A stretch of DNA of 64,000 nucleotides from CAJOLV01 sp045631885 (GCA_045631885.1 JAZQVN010000010.1:32967-96966), one strand, 5' to 3'; numbered from the stretch's first letter, positions 18,898-27,860 are shown. Notes: generated by a model not told the origin, from the letters alone. Numbers and translations: made by a program.

Positions 18898-19609
18898 TCA
18901 AATTACTTCAAGAACCAATCAAAAAGTGGTGAACGCTGCAAAACTAAAAAATAAAGCCGCGATTAAAGAAAGCGGAACCTTTTTAGTGGAAGGAATAAAG
19001 TCATTAGAATTAGCGCTTCAAGCTGGTTTAGTTAAAGAAGTTTTTACTTTAAAAGAACTCAAACTTCCAAAAGAAATTGATCAATATATCGTTAATGAAT
19101 CAATCATTGAGAAAATCTCCTCTAATCAAAATCCTGAAGGCGTTATTGGAGTGTGTTATATACTTAAAGAAAACATTCCTTCAAAAATGAATAAAGTAGT
19201 GTATTTTGATAACATCCAAGATCCAGGCAATATGGGCACATTAATCAGGACCGCTTTAGCGTTTAACTATGATGCGATTATATTAAGCGATAACTGCGTT
19301 TCTATATATAATCCAAAAGTTGTCGCAGCGAGCAAAGGTGCGATATTCTTAATTCCAATCCTAAATGGTGATTTAAATAAATTTAAAAAGAATAGAGTGG
19401 TTATCACATCTACATTGAATGAGAAATCTATTGAACTAAATAAATTAGAAAAACCAGAATCTTTCATTTTAGTTTTAGGAAACGAAGCTCATGGAGTTTC
19501 TGAAGAAACAATTAACTTAACAGATATATTTGTAAAGATTCCAATTGATAATATTGATTCATTAAATGTTTCTGTCGCTGGCGGAATTTTAATGAATTAC
19601 CTTAGATAA
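18890..19609 (+). CDS. TrmH/SpoU family RNA 2'-O-methyltransferase
   Basis: This 239-residue protein has the three SPOUT knot motifs: NIQDPGNMGTLIRTA (motif 1), LVLGNEAHGVSEE (motif 2) and IPIDNIDSLNVSVAGGI (motif 3). It also has the N-terminal L30e-like substrate-binding region (about 1-85) with EGIKSLELAL. It probably methylates a ribose 2'-OH in rRNA or tRNA using S-adenosylmethionine. The target nucleotide cannot be deduced. It overlaps the YgjP-like gene by 8 nt and precedes the copper operon promoter. Confidence 0.9.
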   Translation: MISQITSRTNQKVVNAAKLKNKAAIKESGTFLVEGIKSLELALQAGLVKEVFTLKELKLPKEIDQYIVNESIIEKISSNQNPEGVIGVCYILKENIPSKMNKVVYFDNIQDPGNMGTLIRTALAFNYDAIILSDNCVSIYNPKVVAASKGAIFLIPILNGDLNKFKKNRVVITSTLNEKSIELNKLEKPESFILVLGNEAHGVSEETINLTDIFVKIPIDNIDSLNVSVAGGILMNYLR

Positions 19610-19619
19610 ATCATATTTA

Positions 19620-19667
19620 TTGAAAATAAAATAATAATATTCCATAATATAGATACCCCCACGGGGT
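19620..19667 (+). promoter_or_regulatory. csoR-copA promoter with CsoR operator
   Basis: The promoter reads TTGAAA (19620-19625), a 17-bp spacer and CATAAT (19643-19648). Immediately downstream, covering the expected transcription start, is the GC-rich inverted repeat accccCACggggt (19655-19667). It is striking in this AT-rich DNA and matches the C-tract/G-tract dyads bound by CsoR-family copper sensors. Binding of apo-CsoR here would block copA expression; copper would release it. Confidence 0.8.
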
Positions 19668-19680
19668 GTAGGTGTATATT

Positions 19681-19935
19681 ATGGACAGAAATGAAATTAA
19701 ACATTTATTAGAAATTGTTAAAGGTCAACTTAACGGAATTAATAAAATGCTCGATGAAGGCGTTTATTGTATTGATATCTCAAATCAATTACTCGCTTCT
19801 ATCGCTTTATTAAAGAAAGCTAATGTCGTTTTACTTGATCAACATTTGAAACATTGCGTTTTAAATGCAACTAGCCGTGAAGAAAGAGAAGAAAAATTAG
19901 AAGAAATCTCTAAAGTCATCTCTAAGGTCATGTAA
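19681..19935 (+). CDS. csoR: Copper-sensing transcriptional repressor, CsoR family
   Basis: The 84-residue all-helical protein has Cys30, His55 and Cys59. Their spacing (25 and 4 residues) is the same as the copper ligands Cys36-His61-Cys65 of Mycobacterium tuberculosis CsoR. It should bind Cu(I) and then release the operator that lies directly upstream. I chose the ATG at 19681 over an in-frame GTG at 19672 because MDRNEIKHLL is the usual family N-terminus and AGGTG lies about 7 nt upstream. It is followed by copA after 2 nt. Confidence 0.93.
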   Translation: MDRNEIKHLLEIVKGQLNGINKMLDEGVYCIDISNQLLASIALLKKANVVLLDQHLKHCVLNATSREEREEKLEEISKVISKVM

Positions 19936-19937
19936 TT

Positions 19938-22325
19938 ATGAAGAAAAAATACTCAGTCACTGGGATGAGCTGTGCTGCTTGTGCGGCCCATGTAAGCAAA
20001 GCTGTTAATGATTTAGATGGATATTCATGTAATGTCTCTCTTTTAACTAACTCAATGGAAGTTAGCGCGGAGAAAGAGATTAATGACGATGAAGTTATCA
20101 AAGCGGTCGAAAACGCTGGCTACGGTGCATCTATTTATAAAAATGAGTATTTAGAGAAACAAAATAAGAAAGTTAATAAGAAAAAAGTGTCATTAATAGT
20201 TTCAATCATTTTAATGATTGTCATTATGTATGTTGCGATGGGACATATGATTAATGCCCTTCCGCCTTTTTTAACCGGCGATTTTGTTCATATTAATGTC
20301 ATCATTCAAATAGTATTAACGATTGCGGTTATTATCTTAAATTTTCACTATTTCACAAGTGGGTTTGCTAAGTTAATTAAATTAAAACCAAATATGGACA
20401 CATTGGTGGCTCTAGGTAGTTCAATTAGTTTTGGTTATTCTTTAGTGAACGCGATTCTTATTTTTGTCTATGTTTCTAATGGAAATATGGAAGCCACGCA
20501 TGATTTACACCATAATCAATTATACTTTGATTCCGCGGCGATGATTTTAACCTTAGTCAGTGTTGGTAAATTCTTAGAAGGATTAAGCAAAAAGAAGACC
20601 ACAAAAGCTTTAGATGAATTAATGGAAATGGTTCCAAATTCAGTTTTAAAATATAACGGAGAAACTTCAGAATTAGTCTCAATTGAATCTATCGCTGTTG
20701 GAGATATTATTGAGATTAGACCGTTCGATGTCATTCCTTTAGATGGCACAGTCTACCAAGGATCTTCATATATCGATGACTCTTCTATTACAGGAGAATC
20801 TTTATTAAAAGAAAAGAATATCGGAGATGAAGTAATTTCTGGAAGTAAAAATCAAAAATCAAGTTTATTAATCAAGGTGAGTAAAACAAAAGAGAATTCA
20901 ACGATGAACCAAATCATTAAAATGGTTGAAGAAGCAAGCTCATCAAAGATGAAGATTGAAAAGATTGTCGATAAGGTCGCTTTGATATTCGTCCCAGTCG
21001 TTATTGGTATCGCAATTATCGTCTTTATTTTATGGATGATTTTTTCAAGTTTTGATTTCAACTTATCAATCAAGTTGGCGATATCTGTGCTAGTTATTTC
21101 ATGTCCATGCGCTCTCGGATTAGCCACTCCATTATGCGTAATGGTTGCGACTTTAAAAGCAAGTAAGAACTATATCTTAATTAAGGACGCTGAAGTCTTT
21201 GAGAACCTCGCTCATGTTGATGTTATTATGTTTGATAAGACGGGAACCATTACTAATGGTAAACTCGCTATTGTTAACAATACGTTATCTGAAGAGGACC
21301 TATTTAAGCTTCAATCTTTAGAACATTTATCTAGCCATCCATTAAGTAATGAACTCTGTGAAAATTTAACCTCTTTTCTTGATGTGACAGACTTTGAAAC
21401 AATTCCTGGAAAAGGGATTTCTGGAAAGATAGATAGCACTACTTATTACGCAGGTAACGCGAATTATTTAAAAGAGATTAATGGGCATATTGAAGAAAAT
21501 AATGAATTAACAGTTATTTATTTCTTCACCAAAGATCAATATTTAGGAAAGGTAGAATTCTTAGATACGGTAAAAGATACTTCTAAACAGGCTTTAGAAT
21601 TATTTAAGAAATATAACATCAAAACTGTTCTTTTAACTGGTGATAATGAAAATAGTGCGAAAAAGACTTGCGCTGATTTAGCAATTGATACGATTCACGC
21701 TTCTTTATTACCGCAAGATAAAGCAAATATTATTAAAGAGTATCAAGAACAAGGCCATCACGTAATGATGGTTGGTGACGGAATCAACGATTCCGTGGCG
21801 TTAGAATTAGCGAACGTTGGAGTAGCGATGAATGAAACTAATATCGCTAAATCAAGCGCAGATATTGTTTTAACAAGATCAGATTTATTAGATGCATATA
21901 ATGCATATCATCTATCTTTAAAAACAGTAAAAAATATAAAAATCAATCTTTTCTGGGCTTTTATATATAATATAATTGCTATACCAATTGCCGCAGGTGC
22001 ATTTTATTCATTAAATTTCACCTTAAATCCAATGATTGGCGCGGCATGTATGAGTTTAAGCAGCGTATGCGTTTGTTTAAATGCATTAAGATTAAATCTA
22101 ATCAAAATGGAGACTAAGGAGGAAAAACCAGTCATGACATTATTTGTAAAAGATATGATGTGCCAACACTGCGTTGCACATGTTAAACAAGCTTTAGCGG
22201 TTGAAGGCGTTAGTAACGTTGAAATCGATTTAGCTAGTAAAAAAGTAGAAGTTGAAACTTCTTTAAGTGAAGAACAAATCTTTGATTTGATTTCCAAAGC
22301 CGGATATAAACCAACTAGAGATTAA
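19938..22325 (+). CDS. copA: Cu(+)-exporting P1B-type ATPase with N- and C-terminal HMA domains
   Basis: CopA pumps Cu(I) out of the cytoplasm. The 795-residue protein has an N-terminal heavy-metal domain (GMSCAACA, Cys12/Cys15). The transmembrane CPC motif is at residues 389-391, the phosphorylated Asp433 is in DKTGTITNG, and GDGINDS is also present. After the final helix pair it has an extra C-terminal heavy-metal domain (MMCQHC, Cys742/Cys745), which is unusual because most CopA proteins carry HMA domains only at the N-terminus. That extra domain looks like a fused CopZ chaperone and has its own ribosome-binding site (see separate entry). Confidence 0.96.
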   Translation: MKKKYSVTGMSCAACAAHVSKAVNDLDGYSCNVSLLTNSMEVSAEKEINDDEVIKAVENAGYGASIYKNEYLEKQNKKVNKKKVSLIVSIILMIVIMYVAMGHMINALPPFLTGDFVHINVIIQIVLTIAVIILNFHYFTSGFAKLIKLKPNMDTLVALGSSISFGYSLVNAILIFVYVSNGNMEATHDLHHNQLYFDSAAMILTLVSVGKFLEGLSKKKTTKALDELMEMVPNSVLKYNGETSELVSIESIAVGDIIEIRPFDVIPLDGTVYQGSSYIDDSSITGESLLKEKNIGDEVISGSKNQKSSLLIKVSKTKENSTMNQIIKMVEEASSSKMKIEKIVDKVALIFVPVVIGIAIIVFILWMIFSSFDFNLSIKLAISVLVISCPCALGLATPLCVMVATLKASKNYILIKDAEVFENLAHVDVIMFDKTGTITNGKLAIVNNTLSEEDLFKLQSLEHLSSHPLSNELCENLTSFLDVTDFETIPGKGISGKIDSTTYYAGNANYLKEINGHIEENNELTVIYFFTKDQYLGKVEFLDTVKDTSKQALELFKKYNIKTVLLTGDNENSAKKTCADLAIDTIHASLLPQDKANIIKEYQEQGHHVMMVGDGINDSVALELANVGVAMNETNIAKSSADIVLTRSDLLDAYNAYHLSLKTVKNIKINLFWAFIYNIIAIPIAAGAFYSLNFTLNPMIGAACMSLSSVCVCLNALRLNLIKMETKEEKPVMTLFVKDMMCQHCVAHVKQALAVEGVSNVEIDLASKKVEVETSLSEEQIFDLISKAGYKPTRD
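22134..22325 (+). CDS. Possible internally initiated CopZ-like copper chaperone (in frame within copA)
   Basis: Inside copA, a perfect AAGGAGG (22116-22122) lies 11 nt before an in-frame ATG (22134). Initiation there would give a free 63-residue protein identical to CopA residues 733-795: MTLFVKDMMCQHC and a full betaalphabetabetaalphabeta HMA fold. This is close to the ~68-residue size of CopZ copper chaperones. It may make both the fused domain and a soluble chaperone, or be the relic of a copA-copZ fusion. The sequence features are visible; use of the internal start is inference. Confidence 0.4.
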   Translation: MTLFVKDMMCQHCVAHVKQALAVEGVSNVEIDLASKKVEVETSLSEEQIFDLISKAGYKPTRD

Positions 22326-22327
22326 TT

Positions 22328-23056
22328 ATGTCTAATCAATTCATCCGTAGCGAACTTCTATTTACTAAAGATGGTATGGAAAAATTAAGAAAAGCCCATA
22401 TCCTTGTTTTTGGTATTGGTGGAGTTGGCGGATATGTTGTTGAAGCATTAGCGAGAAGTGGTGTTGGTCACTTCACTTTAGTCGATAATGATGTCGTTAG
22501 CGAGAGTAATATCAATCGACAAATTATCGCGACATATAATACGCTTGGTCAATACAAAGTTGATGTGATGAAAGAAAGGATTTTATCGATCAACAAAGGC
22601 GCGGAAGTAGAAGTGAGAAAATGTTTCTATTTACCAGAAACAGCGGGTGAATTTGATTTCAAAAAATACGATTATATTGTCGACTGCGTTGACACAGTCG
22701 CGGCAAAATTATCAATAATTATTGAAGCAAAAAATAATGATGTTCCAATCATCTCTGCGATGGGCGCGGGTAATAAAATGCATCCAGAAATGTTAATGGT
22801 TAGCGATATTTCTAAAACAGAAGTCGACCCATTAGCGAAGGTCATAAGAACGGAATTAAGAAAAAGAGGCATCAATCATTTGAAGGTTGTTTATTCAAAA
22901 GAAGAACCGATTAAAATTGATCCTCAAAATGAAGGAGTGGAACTCAAAGAAAAAAGCGGACGAGCCGCTCCTGGTAGTAATGCATTTGTCCCGAGTGCGA
23001 TGGGATTAATAATCGCCGGGGAAATTGTGAGAGAATTAATAGGCTATGACAAATAG
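22328..23056 (+). CDS. tcdA: tRNA threonylcarbamoyladenosine dehydratase, ThiF/E1-like family
   Basis: The 242-residue protein has the E1-like nucleotide-binding motif FGIGGVGGYVVEALARSGVG near residue 27. It also has the TcdA-type continuation DNDVVSESNINRQ and the C-terminal block RAAPGSNAFVPSAMG. TcdA (CsdL/YgdL) uses ATP to cyclise t6A37 to ct6A in tRNAs that read ANN codons. It starts 2 nt after copA, so it is co-transcribed with the copper genes. It converges on recN with a 1-nt gap and I saw no clear terminator between them. Confidence 0.9.
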   Translation: MSNQFIRSELLFTKDGMEKLRKAHILVFGIGGVGGYVVEALARSGVGHFTLVDNDVVSESNINRQIIATYNTLGQYKVDVMKERILSINKGAEVEVRKCFYLPETAGEFDFKKYDYIVDCVDTVAAKLSIIIEAKNNDVPIISAMGAGNKMHPEMLMVSDISKTEVDPLAKVIRTELRKRGINHLKVVYSKEEPIKIDPQNEGVELKEKSGRAAPGSNAFVPSAMGLIIAGEIVRELIGYDK

Positions 23057-23057
23057 T

Positions 23058-24734
23058 CTATTTTTCTTTTAAGACTAATTCTTTTGCGTATTCTAATTGA
23101 GAAGGAGTGACCTTTCCTTCTGAGATCATAAGCGCAATTTCATATATCTTTTCATCAAGTGATAATTCTTGAATTTTAGTAAAAGTACGGCCTTTTGCAG
23201 AGTATTTGCTGATTTTTACATGGTTTTTTGATAAACAAGCAACCTGCGGTAAATGGGTAATTGTGATGACTTGGCTAGATAAAGAAATCTCATAAATCTT
23301 CATCGCAACTTTACTAGCGATTTCTCCAGAAATACCGGTATCGATTTCATCAAAAATGACTGTTTCGACCTTATTAGATTTAATGAATAAAGTCTTAAAT
23401 GCAAGCATGATTCTGCTAGCTTCGCCGCCTGAAATAACCTTGCTTAATGGCTTCATTCCTTCGCCTATATTAGTCTCGATATAGAAGTCAACTTCATCGA
23501 TACCAGTGGATAAGAAGATAGATAAATCAACACCTTCAGGTAGTGTAAATGAATCGATGCGGATATCGAATTTTGATTTGAGGGCTAAATCTTCTAAATG
23601 TCTTTCTAATTCTTTGATAACGCTCTTGGCGATTTGTCTTCTGACTTTAGAAAGGTCTTCACCATATAAATATGTTTGTTTAAATAAAGACAATAGTTTT
23701 TCTTTCTCTTCTTTTAACAAGATTTCATCATCACCAGTAGAGGAAATTAATAACTCTAATTCTTTTTGATATGCGATTAATTCACTAACTGTCTTGTTAT
23801 GTTTCTTTTTTATTAAAGTGATCTCTTGTAAACGAGTTTCTAATTCATCTAATTGGTTTGGATTATAGTCTAAATGAGAGAATTTCTTCTTTAAATAATC
23901 ATAAATATCTTCAAGTTCATAATAAGCGGAATCAATCCTTGTGGTGATTTCGTTATATTCATCTTGATATGAAGATAATTCTTTCACCTTATCTTTAATG
24001 GAATAGATGTCTTCTAGAGATTCTTTATCAATTAATTCTCTAATTTCTGCGAGTAAGGAATAAATGGAATCGTAATTTTTTAAATATGTGATTTGATTTT
24101 TGATATCTTCTTCTTCGCCTTCAACGAGATTAAGACCCTTTAATTCTTTTAAATCAAATTCATAAAATTCGCGGTTCTTTTTGATTTCTTCCGCTTTTCT
24201 TAAAAGAGATTCGTAATGTTCGTTTTCTTCTTTTAACAGAGTTAAAGATTGAACATATTTGTCTTTATACTCCTCGATGAGGTCCGCTTTAAAGCCATCG
24301 ACGATGTCTAAATAATTCTCTTTATTGAGAAGTTTAGTCATATCGAATTGAAGATGAATATCAGCGAGATATCTGCTGATTCTCTTTAAATCGTTTAATG
24401 TGATTGAGACATCGTTAATCTTAATTGAGCTTCTATTTTGAGAAATGACACGGTTAATCGTGATGGTGTTATCGTTAAATTCCACACCTAATTTATTTAA
24501 TAAAGAAGATAAATAAATATTGTTAAAAGTGAATTCACCAATAATGACGGCTTTTTCTTCGCCTCTTCTAATCATTTCTAGATTTGCTCTTTCTCCTAAT
24601 AAAAGAGAAATACAGTCGATAATCAAAGATTTACCAGCCCCTGTTTCACCAGTTAAAACGGTTAATCCATCTTTGAATGAGACATCGATATCTTCAATAA
24701 TTGCGAAGTTTTTGACAGATAATTTATTTAGCAT
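23058..24734 (-). CDS. recN: DNA repair protein RecN
   Basis: RecN is an SMC-like ATPase that acts early in double-strand break repair. The 558-residue protein has Walker A GETGAGKS (Lys35) within the N-terminal VKNFAIIEDIDVSF block. A long coiled-coil middle (about 150-370) follows, then the signature ISGGEASRIMLAFK and Walker B FDEIDTGISGEIA. On the reverse strand TATAAT ends exactly 6 nt before the ATG, so the mRNA is predicted to be leaderless. Confidence 0.95.
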   Translation of the reverse strand: MLNKLSVKNFAIIEDIDVSFKDGLTVLTGETGAGKSLIIDCISLLLGERANLEMIRRGEEKAVIIGEFTFNNIYLSSLLNKLGVEFNDNTITINRVISQNRSSIKINDVSITLNDLKRISRYLADIHLQFDMTKLLNKENYLDIVDGFKADLIEEYKDKYVQSLTLLKEENEHYESLLRKAEEIKKNREFYEFDLKELKGLNLVEGEEEDIKNQITYLKNYDSIYSLLAEIRELIDKESLEDIYSIKDKVKELSSYQDEYNEITTRIDSAYYELEDIYDYLKKKFSHLDYNPNQLDELETRLQEITLIKKKHNKTVSELIAYQKELELLISSTGDDEILLKEEKEKLLSLFKQTYLYGEDLSKVRRQIAKSVIKELERHLEDLALKSKFDIRIDSFTLPEGVDLSIFLSTGIDEVDFYIETNIGEGMKPLSKVISGGEASRIMLAFKTLFIKSNKVETVIFDEIDTGISGEIASKVAMKIYEISLSSQVITITHLPQVACLSKNHVKISKYSAKGRTFTKIQELSLDEKIYEIALMISEGKVTPSQLEYAKELVLKEK

Positions 24735-24740
24735 AGTGTT

Positions 24741-24746
24741 ATTATA
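24741..24746 (-). promoter_or_regulatory. -10 element 6 nt before the recN ATG (predicted leaderless)
   Basis: On the reverse strand TATAAT is followed by AACACT and the recN ATG. The spacing places the transcription start at or within a base of the initiation codon. No Shine-Dalgarno is present. Confidence 0.55.
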
Positions 24747-24859
24747 TTCTTTTTCTCATATTGTATAAATCAAAATAATTGTCTCTTTATCTTATAAAGT
24801 CTTTCTTATGTCATTTATTTTTGGCATAATTGAAATGATAGGTATTGGAGACATAGAAA

Positions 24860-25366
24860 ATGAAAAAATTAATCGTTTATTTCTCTCGTGTGGGGGAAAA
24901 CAGCGTTAATGGTCGTGTTGAAACTATTTCAAAGGGTTTTACTGAGATTATCGCTGAAAAAATTGCCAAAGAAGTGGGTGGTGAGTTATATAAACTCGAA
25001 CCATTAAACCCATACCCAACAGATTATGATGAATGCGTTTTGAGAAGCAGAAGAGAAGATCAATCTGGTGAACGCGTTGAATATGTCAAAAAATTAGAAA
25101 ATTTAGATGAATATGATGTCGTTTATATCGGCTACCCAACATGGTGGAGAACTTATCCACGCGTAGTCGCGACATTCTTAAAAGATTACCAATTCATTGG
25201 TAAAACTATTTATCCATTCTGCACTAACGAAGAAGGTAGTATGGGTTTATCCGAATTAGAACTCAAAGGTTCTGTTAAAGGTGCGATAGTCAAAAACGGC
25301 TTTGCTTGCAAAGGAAGCGAAGTTGATGAAATAGATGAGAAATTAAAGGATTGGTTAAAAAGATGA
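24860..25366 (+). CDS. Flavodoxin family protein
   Basis: This 168-residue flavodoxin-like protein carries low-potential electrons or reduces quinones using FMN. It shows the N-terminal strand LIVYFSR followed by the phosphate loop region, the second FMN-binding block YIGYPTWWRTYPRVV and the third YPFCTNEEGSMG. It overlaps the following flavodiiron protein gene (ATGA), which suggests a shared redox role, for example as electron donor. An extended -10 (TGGCATAAT, 24822-24830) and a GGAG ribosome site precede it. Confidence 0.85.
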   Translation: MKKLIVYFSRVGENSVNGRVETISKGFTEIIAEKIAKEVGGELYKLEPLNPYPTDYDECVLRSRREDQSGERVEYVKKLENLDEYDVVYIGYPTWWRTYPRVVATFLKDYQFIGKTIYPFCTNEEGSMGLSELELKGSVKGAIVKNGFACKGSEVDEIDEKLKDWLKR

Positions 25367-27162
25367 AAAAGAATCTAACAAAAGACTTGTTCTACGTCGG
25401 TGTTAATGACCACCAAGTAGACTTATTCGAAGGACAATATGTCGTTCCTAATGGAATGGCCTATAACTCCTATGTGATTAAAGATGAATTAATCGCAGTC
25501 ATGGACACAGTGGATCAACACTTCACGAAAGAATGGCTTAACAATGTTAAGAATGCTTTAGATGGTGCTAAACCAAACTACTTAATTGTCCAACATATGG
25601 AACCAGATCACTCTGCGAACATTATTAACTTCTTAAGAGAATATCCAGATACCTTTGTCGTTGGTAATGAAAAGACATTTAAGATGATGGAACAATTCTT
25701 CCACGAAGAAATTCCACATAAATTAGTTGTTAACGATGGTGATTCCTTAAATTTAGGTAAACACAATTTAACATTTGTCTTCGCTCCAATGGTGCACTGG
25801 CCAGAAGTTATGGTCACATACGATTCATTTGATAAAGTCTTATTCTCCGCGGATGGCTTTGGAAAATTCGGCGCTTTAGACGTCGAAGAAGAATGGGCTT
25901 GCGAAGCAAGAAGATACTATATCGGTATCGTTGGTAAATACGGCGCTCAAGTTCAAGCCTTATTAAAGAAAGCCGCGGCACTTGATATTCAAATGATTTG
26001 TCCATTACACGGACCAGTCTTAGATAGCGACTTAGGATATTATTTAAATCTTTATAATATTTGGAGTTCTTATAGCGTTGAAACAGAAGGCGTTGCTATT
26101 TTCTATACCTCTGTTTATGGTCACACAAAAGACGCAGTTATGTTATTAGCTGAAGAATTAGAGAAAAATGGCGCTCCAAAAGTAGTGGTCAACGATTTAG
26201 CTAGAGAAGATATGGCGGAATGCGTTGAAGATGCATTTAGATATGGAAAAATCGTTTTAGCCACAACCACATATAACGCGGAAATCTATCCATTCATGAA
26301 TGATTTCTTACATCGTTTAGTGGAAAGAAATTTCCAAAATAAGAAAATCGCTTTAATGGAAAACGGCACTTGGGCCCCAATGGCGGCGAAAGTGATGAAA
26401 GACAAATTAGCGAAATCTAAAAACATCACTTATATCGAACCAACCGTGAGAATTCTCTCCAGTTTAAGTGAAGAGAATAAAGAACAAATTTCTCAATTAG
26501 CGAAGGCTCTCTGTGTTGACTATATCGCTCATAAAGAGATCAAAGAAGAGACTCAACCAGAAGTCGATCCAAAGGCATTATTCAAGATTGGATATGGCTT
26601 ATATGTCGTCACCAGTAATGATGGAAAGAAGGATAATGGTTTAATCGTTAATACAGTCTCTCAATTAACAGACACTCCACTACGTGTTGTCGTTAACATC
26701 AATAAAGCCAATTATTCCCATGAAGTCATCAAAAAGACCGGTATTTTGAATGTTAACTGCTTAAATATCGAGACTCCATTCTCCACTTTCCAACAATTCG
26801 GATTCGTCTCTGGAAGAGATAAAGATAAGTTCGAAGGAGAAGAGGTTTTAAGAAGCGAAAATGGGTTAAGAGTTTTAACCAAAAACATCAATGCTTTCTT
26901 CTCCTTAAAAGTTGATCAATATGTCGATTTAGGTACACACGGAATGTTCATCTGTTCCGTCACTGAATCTAAGACAATTAACCATATTGAAACAATGACA
27001 TATAACTATTACCAAGCTAACGTTAAACCAAAGCCAGAAACCAAGAAAAAAGGCTATGTCTGTAAAGTTTGTGGTTACGTTTATGAAGGTGATGAATTAC
27101 CAGAAGACATCGTCTGTCCATTATGTAAGCATGGTGCGGCCGATTTCGAACCAATAAATTAA
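25363..27162 (+). CDS. Flavodiiron protein with fused flavin reductase and rubredoxin domains
   Basis: This 599-residue protein should reduce O2 and/or NO to protect an anaerobe. Domains in order are: metallo-beta-lactamase-like diiron domain (about 1-250, ligands His78, Glu80, Asp82, His83 in HMEPDH, then His145, Asp164 and His216); flavodoxin domain (about 253-390, FYTSVYGHTKDA); flavin reductase-like domain (about 405-545); and C-terminal rubredoxin (about 555-595, CKVC and CPLC). All iron ligands are present. I place the start at the ATG overlapping the flavodoxin stop rather than the TTG 12 nt earlier. Fusing the reductase and rubredoxin makes a nearly self-contained electron chain. Confidence 0.93.
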   Translation: MKKNLTKDLFYVGVNDHQVDLFEGQYVVPNGMAYNSYVIKDELIAVMDTVDQHFTKEWLNNVKNALDGAKPNYLIVQHMEPDHSANIINFLREYPDTFVVGNEKTFKMMEQFFHEEIPHKLVVNDGDSLNLGKHNLTFVFAPMVHWPEVMVTYDSFDKVLFSADGFGKFGALDVEEEWACEARRYYIGIVGKYGAQVQALLKKAAALDIQMICPLHGPVLDSDLGYYLNLYNIWSSYSVETEGVAIFYTSVYGHTKDAVMLLAEELEKNGAPKVVVNDLAREDMAECVEDAFRYGKIVLATTTYNAEIYPFMNDFLHRLVERNFQNKKIALMENGTWAPMAAKVMKDKLAKSKNITYIEPTVRILSSLSEENKEQISQLAKALCVDYIAHKEIKEETQPEVDPKALFKIGYGLYVVTSNDGKKDNGLIVNTVSQLTDTPLRVVVNINKANYSHEVIKKTGILNVNCLNIETPFSTFQQFGFVSGRDKDKFEGEEVLRSENGLRVLTKNINAFFSLKVDQYVDLGTHGMFICSVTESKTINHIETMTYNYYQANVKPKPETKKKGYVCKVCGYVYEGDELPEDIVCPLCKHGAADFEPIN

Positions 27163-27180
27163 TTATTAGGAGGAACTGAC

Positions 27181-27339
27181 ATGAAATACGTTTGTCAAGC
27201 TTGTGGTTTCGTTTATGACGAAGAATTAGGCCTTCCAGAAAAAGGTATCGCTCCAGGCACAAAGTTCGAAGATTTGCCAGCTGACTTCACCTGTGATTGG
27301 TGTGGTGCAGGCAAAGATGTGTTCGCTAAACAAGAATAA
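27181..27339 (+). CDS. Rubredoxin
   Basis: A 52-residue rubredoxin follows the flavodiiron gene by 18 nt, with a strong Shine-Dalgarno (taggagga). The four iron ligands are in YVCQACGFVYD and FTCDWCGAGK, and the hydrophobic/acidic middle (PGTKFEDLPADF) is the standard rubredoxin segment. It is a one-electron carrier and the likely soluble partner of the flavodiiron protein upstream, which already has its own rubredoxin domain. Confidence 0.95.
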   Translation: MKYVCQACGFVYDEELGLPEKGIAPGTKFEDLPADFTCDWCGAGKDVFAKQE

Positions 27340-27387
27340 AAAGTTAGATGCATTGAGAAAATATGCTATCTAATATCAAAAGAAAAG

Positions 27388-27396
27388 TGTTATAAT
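27388..27396 (+). promoter_or_regulatory. Extended -10 promoter
   Basis: TGTTATAAT at 27388-27396 is a perfect extended -10 element located 33 nt before the ATG at 27430. It gives the downstream gene its own leadered transcript with an AAAGGAG ribosome site. No -35 is obvious. Confidence 0.65.
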
Positions 27397-27429
27397 TTTT
27401 TAAACAAAGTTTCGTAAAGGAGAAATCAC

Positions 27430-27840
27430 ATGACATTTAATGAACTTTATCAACAAGTCGTTAATTATTCTGATGCAGAAAAAATTAACATTGCTCGTAA
27501 TTCCTTATCCAAAATCGCTGAATTTTTCGAAAACAGTGACAATTTCGTTGCTTTCATCGTCAATTTAACCGCTGTTTTTGCTGGCGCTGACAATTTAGTC
27601 GCAAGAAAAGAACACGAATTATTCATCACAATCACAAATATCAACATGGACTATGAAACATTCTACAACATGGTCAATGAACTTGATGATGCACAAGCCC
27701 GCGCTGCTGTTGACAACCTTCTCGACGGTGCTGGTGGAGAATTCAAAGATGCTTGCTTAATGTATGGCTTAGCGTTCTTAAGTATCGATGACAAAATCAC
27801 CGGTGCCGAAAAAGAATTCTTTGAAAGAATTTGGGGTTAA
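27430..27840 (+). CDS. Acidic helical protein of unknown function (weakly TerB-like)
   Basis: The 136-residue protein is acidic and predicted mostly helical, with no signal peptide or membrane segment. The C-terminal stretch SIDDKITGAEKEFFERIWG recalls the acidic metal-binding helices of TerB-like proteins, which often end in a D-G-x-x-x-xE pattern. I cannot make a firm family call. It is a single gene with its own extended -10 promoter and terminator, between the rubredoxin and a HAD phosphatase, and its clear regulatory signals suggest it is expressed well. Confidence 0.6.
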   Translation: MTFNELYQQVVNYSDAEKINIARNSLSKIAEFFENSDNFVAFIVNLTAVFAGADNLVARKEHELFITITNINMDYETFYNMVNELDDAQARAAVDNLLDGAGGEFKDACLMYGLAFLSIDDKITGAEKEFFERIWG

Positions 27841-27860
27841 TCCTTAATAAATGATAATTA

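Noticed and set aside
22997..23080. Terminator between the converging tcdA and recN genes
   Set aside because: Only very short A/T stems are present around 23040-23070; none is strong enough to report.
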